From assembly GCA_026214975.1 (NCBI GenBank), contig CM047810.1, forward strand, positions 37,249,318 through 37,313,317: DNA of 64,000 nt, read 5' to 3'. Origin of the DNA: Gentiana macrophylla (Eukaryota > Streptophyta > Magnoliopsida > Gentianales > Gentianaceae). Below the pieces are notes generated by a model, which did not search any database, was not told where the DNA came from, and worked only from the letters and a program-made list of their open reading frames with translations. Each line of letters starts with the position of its first letter. Within the stretch, counting starts at the first letter, position 1. Of this stretch, positions 11,361 to 20,770 are shown piece by piece. A program made the translations under genes and the position numbers.

Positions 11361-13283
11361 TGGAAACTGGATGAAATTAGGGTCTAGCCACACGGAAGGT
11401 ATTCTAGTATGACCCACTGGTAGAGGTTCTTTCACATTCGCAATTGGCTCTGATTCAGCAACAGATTGCTCCCCAACATCGACGACCTTGGTCATGGCTA
11501 CCTCAAAATCAGTATCTCCAATCACGTCAGCACGCGCACCAGCATCTATCTCCTCGAAGACAACAACGGTTTTAGACCTCTTGGCGACGTCCTCAGCTTT
11601 AGAGTTTTTAGCAGCATCATAAACTTCCATTCTCTTGCAGGACTCGACCGCCTCAGTTGAGGTAGAGACGATGCTCTTCTCTTTCCTACATTTCTTAGGG
11701 GTGGCCCCAGACGCCATAGAAACAACCAACGCGTCTACTAACATCTGCGTCACCGCCGAGGCCTTCTTTCTCCCGCTAGCTTGGTTCTCATGTCAGCCCC
11801 CTGCAGCCCTCCTCTCAGTGTCACCGACCATATTGACTATAGAAAGAAAAATGATCAGTACAAGAAGCAAACATACTGAATGTAAATGCAAGTACGAAAA
11901 GCCAAATGAAAATGACAAGGGAAAGAAAGTTACTAGGAAGTTGCCTCCCAGAAAATCCCTCACAAGCCTCGCACTCAGAGGGAAAACACATTTTTTGATG
12001 GCATCCACCGACCCAATCCTCGTTAGGATCCTGACTCGCTATATGAACTATATGTCGCGACACCGTGGGACTAGGGATCCCCACTAAGCTCGCGTAATGC
12101 TCTAATGGATCAACTAGGGCTCACCAGCTGATGTTTCTCATAGACTGATTCTCGCCAGTGGAACCGATAAGTAGAAATATAGACTTAACAAAATCACACT
12201 CGAAATACTAGGGTAAAATTTTCATCTTGGTCGACTTCCTCGTCACTCGCGACCCATAGTGCCTGAATGGCCATCCTACATGAGATTCCGCCCTCATAAC
12301 CCGTGCCACCAATCATGGACCTTATTAGGAGAGTTAAATAATAAACGTGGGGTTTGAGCCCTTGTCAAGATCTGTCCTGGAACCCCGGTGCTACAAAAGG
12401 TGTAGAACCTGTTGAAAGTCTCCATAGATGGCTCATGTTGTCTGATGCGATAGAGAATGATGAAGGCCATAATATTCCTCACCACATCCGGCACAAAGTC
12501 ACTAGGCAGGGCATTCATATGGTCCATCACATACATAAGAAATGGATCAAAGAGAGGAAAAAAGCATGCGTAAAAATTATCATAGTGCAAAATCAGGGAA
12601 TTGTCGGACCGATGAGAACATGCAAAGTCCTCAAGTCTGTCAGGACCACCGTTAGGATCGACGAATACAGCAGGTCTAATGCGAGTGAAGGTATAATTAT
12701 TAGTGATGTTGTATTGCCGCCTAATCTCAGGTTTAAAGTCCTTACTGTCCCGGATCGCAGACCATTCACTCTCGATCCTTTTCTCCAGGGCATCCATCTA
12801 GTCAAATTCAGCCTAGGCCTTAAGATTGTTAGGTTTAGCGGCCCTCTTTTTCTGGGCCTTGTCTTCAATTGCAACAGTGCCCCGGCATATCAACGTCGTT
12901 TGCTGTTGGGATAGTTAAGAGGTGCCCTTACACGCCTTGGCAAAACTGTCCCTCGTCATCATCATCACCCCCAACAGAGCCACCTACTGCGGACTCATCG
13001 GTGATCAAACCACCCTCCATGTCGGCCCTAACATCTCTCCCTCCGGCAGCAGAACTAGGGCCAACCTCTTCAATGACATCGGCCACAGTGTGTCTTTTCC
13101 TCAACCTTATCGTCTCAACGAAACCACGACATTCTGCCTCATTCTTTCGGCCACTTCAGTGGAATCAGTAAAACCATCCTTGCCTGATGAACCACTAACA
13201 TCGATCACCTCATTCCCCGATGCATACGCCCGTGCTTCTTGGTCATCATCTGAATAACCGCTATGGGTTAGATCACTCGACAT

Positions 13284-14127
13284 ACTGTAAAAATCAGAGG
13301 GTAAAGCTGAATATCAATCACCCACGACATATAGAAGTTAGGCCGAAGTGGATGAATTCATCCGCTCCGACGCCTTCCCATCCGTTTTCAGGATCCAGAC
13401 CCAGAAGAAGAAACCCAAGAAAGTGGGAGGGGAACAGACGCGGAAATGGAAAAGAACACACACTCTGCCCAGAAATTCCTTTAAAGAACACACTCTAAAA
13501 GATACGCAGGAATGGCAAAGGAACAAAAAAAGTAGATATAGACACACTTAAAGAAAGGACAAAGTTTTGATTCCCAGGGCTACTTCGAATGTATAAAAAA
13601 ACCAGGGACAGGTGCATATGGAAGGAAATCGAATATAAAATCACAAAGTTTGAAGAATATCGAAGGAATTACCTGGACAGTGGATTGGAACTTGAAGAAA
13701 TCTGGGGAAGAACAACCGGAAACTTCAAAGCTTCGCCGGAAGTTAATTGGTAGTAAGAATGAGAATTGCGAAAAGTGTTAGGAGTTGAGAGTGAATCCCT
13801 TTACATATGCCAAGGGTTTTTGATCCAATAGTTGAGATGGAAATGATCTAACGGCTAAGATCCAAGCAGTTATTTTCAAATTTCGAAGGTTGAAACCGCT
13901 ATCATTGTGGCGCGATTAGCGAAAATCCCTCAACTAGTCAAAACGCCCGACGGTTACTATCAACCGCAATATTAGTTGCGGAATCGAGGTGGCTCCGCAA
14001 ACCACACACTCAACCGTCAAATTAATCATGCGATCAATCTAACCCCACCACGAGACGATCCATCAATCTACTAGGCAGTCTGCTTAGCAGCGCGGTTCCC
14101 TGAGATCACCCGCCTTATAGCACGATC
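13284..14127. other. Upstream region of the antisense ORF
   Basis: No coding motif in either direction that I can support. By position it would hold the promoter and leader of the antisense ORF. Short frames at 13220-13551 overlap one another on both strands and have no recognisable content. Confidence 0.35.
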
Positions 14128-14355
14128 CGAAAAGGCTAAGGCTATACACTCTTTAAAGCCACCAAAAGGACAAGGTTGTCCTCCCCGAATGACCTTAAAA
14201 AGGCTAAGGCTATACGCCCTTTAAATCCACCAAAAGGTCAAGGTTATCCGCCACATTAGACCATCAAAAGGCTAAGGCTGCACCCCCACTTAGAGTCGTC
14301 CTGAAGGTCAAGGCTACTCACCATTTAAGACCGCTTAAAGGCTAAGGTGATTAGC
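14128..14355 (+). repeat. Imperfect ~34-bp tandem repeat before the polypurine tract
   Basis: About seven diverged units start AAAAGGCTAAGGCTATAC or AAAAGGTCAAGG and end near CCACC or CCATC. GCTAAGG and GTCAAGG forms alternate, suggesting a 68-bp dimer. Tandem repeats in the 3' untranslated part of Tat-lineage elements are a known source of satellites. Confidence 0.75.
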
Positions 14356-14444
14356 CACATAAACCCATTACAGTATTCTGAGGCAATCGATCCGAGAACA
14401 AACTTTACTCCCCACCTAAAATTTTGAAAAAAAGTTTGAGGCAT

Positions 14445-14459
14445 GGAGTAGGGGGCCAT
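14445..14459 (+). promoter_or_regulatory. Polypurine tract of the TR-GAG-like element
   Basis: The sequence GGAGTAGGGGG lies within a few bases of the start of the 3' LTR, the expected place for plus-strand priming. Confidence 0.7.
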
Positions 14460-15154
14460 TAATATGTCTACACCGTAATATGGTCCGCGGATCTCTACTC
14501 GGGTCCATCGGCAGCCATAGCTAGGACAAGGCCGATAGCCATAAAGTCCACATTAAACTAGCCATATTAAGATTAGGGATTATGGCCCCGCTAATAGCCT
14601 TGCGACGCCATGAGAATCAAGATCGGGCTAGGGGCCGACCCATATGTATCTAGACAATCAAGTCCGCCGGCGACCTCGCCCATGACAATTAGAGGAAGAA
14701 GCTACCACTGGTTTCGCGAGACAAGGACATAAAAGAAGCTACCACTGGTTTCGCGAGACAAGGACATAGAAGCTACCACTGGTTTCGCGAGACAAGGACA
14801 CAAGGGTCAGCGAGGTCATCAGGAGCGCAACCTACCGGCTCCGCTGCGAGCTCGCTAGTGAGGATTAATATCTATTTGTACTATATGTCGTTAATTGTAA
14901 ATAAGCCAAACTTTGGTCGGCCTCTTCCCTATAATAGGGCACCTTGAAACCTAACCAAAAAAGAGACAATTAATAGAAAACCAAGGCAAAATCTGTCAAA
15001 TTACATACCCTCTCTACTCTTTATTTGCACCCCTATTTGCTCCACCGCATATTCATCATAACCACCGTGCTCCACCGGTGTTCATTCATCACTATAGCCA
15101 GATATCCACCATACACACCACCGCTAAACACCAGAGATAATTTCGACATTATCA
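14460..15154 (+). repeat. 3' LTR of the TR-GAG-like element
   Basis: A 695-bp direct copy of the LTR at 865-3227, ending CGACATTATCA. The TATA-like region is CCCTATAATAGGG near 14927. It is longer than its partner because of the triplication at 14698-14801. Confidence 0.8.
14698..14801 (+). repeat. Three tandem copies of a 33-37-bp unit within the 3' LTR
   Basis: GAAGCTACCACTGGTTTCGC begins at 14698, 14735 and 14769, each copy ending GAGACAAGGACA. The partner LTR has a single copy (about 1107-1135), so the expansion happened after insertion. Confidence 0.9.
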
Positions 15155-15722
15155 AGAACAATGCTAAATAATGTAGATAAAATGAGGGGTGTATTTTGGG
15201 ATTATGGTTGCGTCGGAGTGACTGCCTACGTACCCTTTGATTTGTAAGGGATCAAGCCAAAATAACGTATTTCTGAAGGGAGGGGATACACCGCTCTTTA
15301 TAGGGACTATAGCCGGCGGTTACAAAGGCGGTGAGTAAATACGTGTGATGTCGGGCGAGCTCTGTTGGGCGAGCTCAAACTGGGACGAGCTTGTACCAGA
15401 ACCGTTGTGGGCTTTTCACTTGTAACCGTTTGTGTCAACTGTTGCCTAGTCAAGCTGGCTTGGTCCGAGCAGATGGACTACAAACTGGAGGGGAGAGCAG
15501 GTCGCCCCCAGTGTCCTTGTGTCGAGTTGGAAGGTTGATTGATCGACGTCTGTTGCCTTGGCTGATGATGATAATCGTAGAAGCGCGAGGTGGGTTGGAT
15601 TATCCTCGGTTTGGTACAACTTATGAAAGGGGGAACTGGTTGTGCCGAGGACCCTGTCCGTTACTGGCTTATGCATGGGTCATGTTTGGATCCGCGGACT
15701 CTTTTTTAGGCTTGGCATATCA
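15155..15722 (-). repeat. Probable remaining part of the element X 5' LTR
   Basis: On the minus strand this begins TGATATGCC, like the start of the related LTR (TAATATGCC). It has a TATA-like CCCTATAAAGAG (about 15296-15307) and a GGGTACGTAGGCAG motif (15221-15234) of a kind I associate with plant gypsy LTRs. Joined in thought to 770-864 it would make an LTR of about 0.66 kb, close to the 695 bp of its relative. The 121-codon plus-strand frame here (15391-15756) is not supported as a gene. Confidence 0.45.
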
Positions 15723-16339
15723 TAGGCTAAAAAACATAATTAACCTTAAAAACTAAGTAAAATAATAATTAATATTAAGAAAACGGAAACATATTTAAAT
15801 TAGAACATACAAGAAGACAGAGATTCAGAATTAGACCTTTAAATTCGTAGACAATACAAATTTTGAATGTTTACGATGGTAGCCTTGCATCACAGATCTT
15901 ATCTACAATATTTTTATTAGGGCCAATTATTTAAAAGGACTGATTTTCAACTTATTAGGGGTAATAGGACACTCCGAAATCTTATTTAGTTATAAGGACA
16001 TTCTAATTTAAAGAATGAAACTTATTTAGTTATAAGGACATTCTAATTTCAAGTGGATAAAAAGGAAGAAGGAAAAAAAAACGTTCAAAGTAATAAAAAA
16101 GAAAACAAAACAAAACAAAAAATACTGTGAGCGTGGGTTTTTTTATTTCATTTTTTATTTTTTCTAATTCACCATATTTCTAAAGGTCATATATTTTGAT
16201 CTAAAACTCGAATCATCATAATTTTTTCACTACAATTCATATTTTTTCGTCTTCTTTATTTTAAAATCAAATTTGATATTTTTCTGAATAAATTTGATAA
16301 AATCAATTTTTTTTTCATAAAAATCGACGTGACGTATTG
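15723..16339. other. AT-rich DNA with one arm of an inverted repeat
   Basis: No coding signal. Two tandem copies of a TTATTTAGTTATAAGGACAT unit lie at 15968-16009 and 16021-16049; a reverse-complement copy lies at 19967-20008. The rest is poly-A and poly-T rich. Confidence 0.6.
15968..16009 (+). repeat. Left arm of a 42-bp inverted repeat
   Basis: Reverse complement of 19967-20008 at 38 of 42 positions by hand alignment. The pair encloses the tandem arrays and the glutamine synthetase exons. Confidence 0.75.
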
Positions 16340-16465
16340 ATCACTGTCATGCATTGACCACCTACGCGGATGCATTGGCCACCGGGATCCATTAACCACC
16401 CCGATGCATTGACCACCGCGATTCATTGGGTACCATGGTGTATTGACCGCCGCGATCCATTCAAC
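16340..16465 (+). repeat. Degenerate GCATTGACCACC tandem repeat
   Basis: Six or so units of 17-21 bp follow the pattern GCATTGACCACCGCGAT. The array runs directly into the 28-bp array. Confidence 0.7.
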
Positions 16466-16475
16466 CTTGATCAGT

Positions 16476-16641
16476 GACATCTCATTGTAGCGATTTATGC
16501 AATGACGTCTCATTGTAGCGATTTATGCAGTGACTTCTTATTGTAGCGATCTATGCAGTGATGTCTTATTGTATCGAATTATGTACTGATGTGTTATTGT
16601 AATGATTTATGCAGTGACGTTATTGTAACAATTTATGCATA
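16476..16641 (+). repeat. 28-bp tandem repeat, about six copies
   Basis: Unit GACGTCTCATTGTAGCGATT followed by TATGCAGT. Copies start at 16476, 16504, 16532, 16560 and 16588, with a shortened last copy. Confidence 0.85.
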
Positions 16642-16871
16642 CATTTGGTTGTAAAAATATTCCTTTAAACCAAAAAAACAAAAGAAATACAGTTATTTTA
16701 CAAAGTTATCAAAAATTTAAACCAACACTAATCAAATAAACCAACATCAATCAAATATTTAAAGATAACAAAGAAATAAAGTTACTTTACAAAGTTATCA
16801 AATGTGTGTATCAAGTTGTATATGCGTTGACATCAATATCATTGCATCAGTTATCTAATTGTAAATACAGT

Positions 16872-17080
16872 CATCAATGTCACTGCTTCAGACATCAATG
16901 TCACTGCATAAGTCATCAATGTCACCGAATCAGACATCAATGTCACTTCATAAGTCATCAATGTCACCGCATCAGACATCAATGTCACTGCATAAGTCGT
17001 CAATGTCACTGCATCAAACATCAATGTCACTGTAGAAGTCATCAATGTCCCTGTATCAGACATCAATGTCACTGCATAAA
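16872..17080 (+). repeat. 21-bp minisatellite, first block
   Basis: Unit CATCAATGTCACTGCATAAG plus T, about ten copies alternating CATAAGT and CATCAGA endings. Because 21 is a multiple of three, both strands stay open across it: His/Cys heptads on plus (HQCHCIS) and TLMSDAV heptads on minus. Confidence 0.9.
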
Positions 17081-17301
17081 ACCTAACAACTGCATCAGTC
17101 AGCTCTGCTCTTATTTTGCATTTCTCCAAATGTGGAGCTTTTAATATGGATAGAAGTACAAGTTTGGTGAAACTACAAAGACTCTTCACTATGACTCTTG
17201 TAATGGCCACACGTTGTCTGTGCCCTCATGATAATTGGATTCATTGTGGAATCCCTCAATTCTTTAACACGATCTTGAATCATTTGACGATCTTGTTTAG
17301 C

Positions 17302-17447
17302 TTAATGTCCCTGCATCATTCATCAATGTCACTGCATCGGACATCAATGTCCCTACATCAGTCATCAATGTCCCTGCATCAAACATCAATGTCCTTGTAT
17401 CAGACATCAATGTCACTGAATAAGTCATCAATGTCCCTGCATCAGAC
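17302..17447 (+). repeat. 21-bp minisatellite, second block
   Basis: The same unit as at 16872, about seven copies with CCCTGCATCA variants. It is cut at 17447 by a solo LTR and continues at 18853. Confidence 0.9.
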
Positions 17448-18852
17448 TGTTGGTCCCAGAGAAGGGTGAAACTATAGTCAGAGGGGGGGTGAATGACTAT
17501 AGTGGAGTTTCAAAAACTTTTCTTTTATTTAAAAGCTTTTGGGCAGCGGATAAATCCCTTCTTACTATGTTGTTTTCAAATCAGTTTAGACAATCTCAGA
17601 ATTAAGTTATGGTGTAGGCAAATTAAATAAATGATGTAAAGTAAATTGCAGAAATTAAATTGACACAAGGCTTATAGTGGTTCAGGGTGGTGTAATCCCT
17701 TAATCCACTCTTCTCCTGTGATGATCGGAGGAATTCACTATTGTTTTCACAGATACAATAGTATGATTGTCCTTGGCTTCCCAAGCTTCACAATCTACAA
17801 GACTATCACTCCTTGACCTGCAGCGGCTTGATGATTCGATCTTTCCTTGTCGCTCCTTGAGATCAAAATCCTTCAACGGCTATCACAGATTCAACTCCTT
17901 CTCAGATTGCCTTTAATTCAGTTGCTTCAGTTTGATGTGAATGATTCACACACTTGGTTGATCAAACTCAGTCCCACGTATGACTTTGTAGCTCTGATAT
18001 CTGAGTTGATCACTAGATGTTTCCTTGTAAGTTCAGAGAGAAGGCTTTTTCAAATTTGACAGAGTTTCACTTGATTTTTATGTATTTTTTTCACTCTCTT
18101 CTCTGTCTGTCAATGCCTTCTATTTATAGCCTTGAATAACCTTGATTTTGAAATTCCGTCCGTTGGCTATATTAATGAGGGAATAATCCTTGATTTTATT
18201 CTTGATTCCCCTTAATTGCATTCTCTTGATTTTGGTGATCGGATTCTTTCTTCAAACGTATAGCGAGAAAATCCGTCCTTGATTGATCCTCTATTGATTG
18301 TGCATTTAATGCATGATCTTACGAATCTTCAACGTATACTAAATCGATCCGTAAGTGTTACTTCGCGTTTTAGACGGTCGAGTGATCCTTCCGACTTAGC
18401 CGTTTTAGCTTTTCCTTCACCGTTTCGTCTTTACTCACCGAAAGTGAGTCCGCTTTGCCGATTCTTTGTTTTCTTCTTTGTTTTCGTTTGAGAAGAATCT
18501 TTGTACTTCACCGATCTTTGATTGGGGTGAGATCGATGTACACCGATTTGAATATTAATGTACATCGCTTGTAGTATAACTTAGACTTGTCCAAGGTCAT
18601 CACAGACTTCCTTGGTTACAAGTTAGACCTTTAATGTCTGCATTGCTTCTCTGCTTGGTGCTTGGTGGCTTCACTCTGCCGAATATCTGCTTTTGCTTTG
18701 CCGTCCTACCACTAGTACAATACTTGTCTGACTCAACTTATACAACATGTCAGACTCTAAGTAAAGACTTATACAGAGAGTTCTAACTTATTTCAGACTT
18801 GCTATAACAGCTGGTATGGCCATCATCAAAACATAATAAAATGTTCCTAACA
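17448..18852 (-). mobile_element. Solo LTR, sirevirus-type copia, inserted in the minisatellite
   Basis: Runs TGTTGGTCCCAG to TTCCTAACA (1405 bp) with a perfect CAGAC duplication (17443-17447 and 18853-18857). A minus-strand TATA box (GGCTATAAATAG) lies near 18120-18131. It is the reverse-complement relative of the LTR at 8469-11360. Short frames at 17847-18059 and 18279-18491 are LTR sequence. Confidence 0.9.
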
Positions 18853-18975
18853 CAGACATCAATGTCACTGCATAAGTCATCAATGTCCATGCATCACACA
18901 TCAATGTCACTGCATAAGTCAGCAATGTCACTGCATAAGTCATCAATGTCCCTGCATCAGTCATCAATGTGACTC
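18853..18975 (+). repeat. 21-bp minisatellite, third block
   Basis: Continues the array split by the solo LTR, with about five more copies. Total array before insertion was roughly 0.27 kb here plus the block at 16872. Confidence 0.9.
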
Positions 18976-19248
18976 CATCAAATAGCATGTAAATCAGAAA
19001 AATATTTCTTACTTCGGTAGTTCTTGAGCTTACACTTCTTTGTCAAAAGGCATCAAAAGCATTAAAAACAGAGCATACTAAGCAAATGACAAACTACATA
19101 GCACGTTTTATATTGTTTTTATGTGTTAGCCCTCTTTGTTGGCTTTATAAGTGACCTTGTATGCATTTGTGTGTTATAGGCCCAAACAATATTTTTATGA
19201 CTAATAATAATAAGTTGTTATATATAAAAGTCTTATTTATTATTATTA

Positions 19249-19421
19249 TTATGGCTTCCAGAGGATGGTGGTTTCTGCAATCATGGAAGTCACAACATAT
19301 GGATCCATATTTGAAGCTGGCCTTATGTCCTCAAAATAACCTTTTCTATTCTGCTCTGTCTCCCTGCCAACCCTAACAGACGCTCCACGATTCGGGCCAC
19401 GATTGGTAAAAAAATTCACAC

Positions 19422-19505
<84 letters not shown>

Positions 19506-19880
19506 AGTGTGAAGATACGATGAGAGAGTACATATGCAAAAACCGAGAGCAAATGCAAGATCTATATATTCTTACCCATGAGAATGTGTTGATGTCAGCT
19601 GTTTCATGCTTTCCGGTAATACGGCGTTCATTTCCTTCTCCATAGGCAGCAATGTGTTCCTTGTGCTTCAGTTTAAGCTTTTCAATCGCGCTTTTTAGTA
19701 CATCAAATCCACCGTCATTTCTCATGGACTTGGTACTGTGTTTACCATATATATGATGGAACATTTTTCAGTTAAAACTTCAACAATGCTATTAATTCAA
19801 ACATTCTACTTGAAAATGGTGAAAAGTATAGCGACGCAAAACCTGTAGTTTGTGTGGGCACCGGCGCCATTCCAGTCTCC
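19249..19880 (-). pseudogene. 3' part of a cytosolic glutamine synthetase gene (last three exons only)
   Basis: Glutamine synthetase joins ammonium to glutamate using ATP; the cytosolic plant form is GS1. Three exons are readable on the minus strand. Exon A is 19843-19880 (GDWNGAGAHTNY, ATP/substrate loop), bounded by a CAG acceptor and GT donor. Exon B is 19576-19735, with [10 protein letters not shown] and [18 protein letters not shown]. It is in phase with exon A across a 107-bp intron and ends at a GTAAG donor. The last exon is about 19249-19410, with [22 protein letters not shown] and the terminus TTILWKP followed by TAA, the GS1-type ending; the plastid form has an extra tail. The acceptor of the last exon is not recognisable: the intron there holds an 80-bp TA repeat and the exon start is corrupted. 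The N-terminal two thirds is absent upstream. No internal stop is seen in the reading, so the capture or truncation may be recent. Confidence 0.85.
19425..19503. repeat. (TA)n microsatellite in the last glutamine synthetase intron
   Basis: About 38 perfect TA units. It adjoins the place where the splice acceptor of the last exon should be. The Ile-Tyr frames through it on both strands are artefacts. Confidence 0.95.
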
Positions 19881-19966
19881 CTGTATAAAGCATACAACAA
19901 CTGTTTCTCAGCAGAAAGGGGTAATGATGGTTGAGAATAGAAAGACGGAAAAATAGGAAAAGAAAA

Positions 19967-20008
19967 AAATTAGACCGTCCTTATAACTAAATAAGATTTT
20001 AGAGTGTC
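19967..20008 (-). repeat. Right arm of the 42-bp inverted repeat
   Basis: Matches the reverse complement of 15968-16009 with four mismatches. Further out, GGCCTTATAACTAATAACC (from about 20036) is a weaker extra copy. Confidence 0.75.
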
Positions 20009-20367
20009 CTAAATGATCATTAAGTCTCTAACGACGGCCTTATAACTAATAACCACTTTTTATTATCTTTGAAATTCATAAATAACATATTAAGGGCGTC
20101 CTAATTTTATAATATTCTATTTCGTTCCTACTTAACCGTCGCAATTGTCTAAAACATATATATTAAGGAGAACAGTTAATGTTTTGACTTAATATCAAGA
20201 TAATAATATCACCCCTTAAATATAATTAATAAATAATGGTAGACCTATAAAAATACAATAAATAATGTTTTTAACGTCACTTGATTTCAATTTTACTTAA
20301 TTTTTTATTTTTATTTTTTTTGGAAATATGCTAGCAAACAGAAAAGGTCGCACACTTCCCGGTGATC

Positions 20368-20428
20368 AAACCTCAACCTCAACCTCAACCTCAACCTATA
20401 TAAATAAATAATAATAATAGTACCTCAA

Positions 20429-20475
<47 letters not shown>
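20368..20475 (+). repeat. (CAACCT)n and (AAT)n microsatellites
   Basis: Four to five CAACCT units (about 20369-20397) are followed by a long run of AAT units (about 20407-20474). The preceding 20009-20367 is AT-rich and shows nothing coding. Confidence 0.9.
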
Positions 20476-20476
<1 letters not shown>

Positions 20477-20770
20477 CAACGTCAACCTCGAATAGTTGGC
20501 CAGCCAATATCGTATTCATCATTGGTACCCAAAGCTGCCCCTCGCCTGCTAGAATACCTGTGGACGAACATCACCTACGCAAAAGATAATACCGATAGAA
20601 TATCGACATGCCCCTTGTATCTCTTTATTAATACCAGTGGGCGCCGTGGACGTCAAGTTGTATATTCATATTCAGTGGTGCCTCCCTACGATTTTCTTTC
20701 ATTGGCCCAGCACTTGATTTGCAAAGTCTCCATTTGCATTCAATTCTTCTTGATAAAGATCAATAACTAA
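20476..20770 (+). pseudogene. Unassigned exon-like ORF, possibly a Clp-protease-like fragment
   Basis: The frame reads PRIVGQPISYSSLVPKAAP, then LLEYLWTNITYAKDNTDRIS and CPLYLFINTSGRRG, and stays open to a stop at 20768. The order resembles the N-terminal part of plastid ClpP/ClpR subunits: R-I-V-x-x-G-x-P, then a helix, then P-I-Y-L-Y-I-N-S-x-G. No catalytic Ser or His region follows. This similarity is from memory and weak. It could equally be an exon of another gene or chance. The (AAT)n tract just upstream would be intron or intergenic. Confidence 0.3.

Larger units (their letters stand above)
7345..13283 (-). pseudogene. Antisense ORF (Transposase_28-like, 'putative gypsy-type transposon') of the TR-GAG-like element, broken
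   Basis: Coding pieces run leftward from an ATG at 13281-13283 (MSSDLTHSGYSDDDQEA, acidic). At 12797-12294 there is an intact 167-codon piece with MDALEKRIESEWSAIRD, SLILHYDNFYACFFPLFDPF and HDWWHG. At 11753-11361 there is a basic/acidic linker. After a solo LTR at 8469-11360 the frame resumes (8468-8256, with DESTPELDIVNELRNL), then a coiled coil (8131-7620, LKEEVAALKNQLVEAQKVVEE) and an acidic tail reaching about 7345. Several junctions look like introns, for example a GTAATT after 8256. From memory this domain order matches the plant proteins annotated as putative gypsy-type transposon, which Tat-lineage elements carry antisense before the 3' LTR. Function is unknown. Frameshifts and stops show it is dead here. 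Confidence 0.65.
865..15154 (+). mobile_element. Non-autonomous Tat/Retand-type LTR element with gag and antisense ORF, no pol (TR-GAG-like)
   Basis: Two direct LTRs (865-3227, interrupted, and 14460-15154) flank a primer-site-like sequence, a decayed gag on the plus strand, a long antisense ORF on the minus strand, a tandem-repeat block and a polypurine tract. No protease, RT, RNase H or integrase sequence lies between gag and the antisense ORF, which meet near 7345. Antisense ORFs before the 3' LTR are known in Tat-lineage Ty3/gypsy elements such as Retand and Grande. Elements with LTRs and gag only have been called TR-GAGs. Five solo LTRs have inserted into it, so it is old. The flanking duplication is imperfect (TGAAC/AGAAC). 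Confidence 0.7.

Noticed and set aside
12354..12914. 186-codon plus-strand frame
   Set aside because: Shadow of the antisense ORF on the minus strand, which has the recognisable motifs.
15391..15756. 121-codon plus-strand frame as a gene
   Set aside because: Lies in a probable LTR, has a minus-strand counterpart of similar length, and no motif.
16872..17080. CRISPR-like array
   Set aside because: Units are directly tandem with no unique spacers, there are no cas genes, and this is plant nuclear DNA.
16806..17144. Cys/His-rich 112-codon frame resembling a zinc-finger repeat protein
   Set aside because: It is the 21-bp minisatellite read in frame; spacing is set by the DNA repeat, and the minus strand is equally open.
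19403..19645. Frames with long Ile-Tyr runs on both strands
   Set aside because: Produced by the TA microsatellite. Only the glutamine synthetase part of the minus-strand frame is real.
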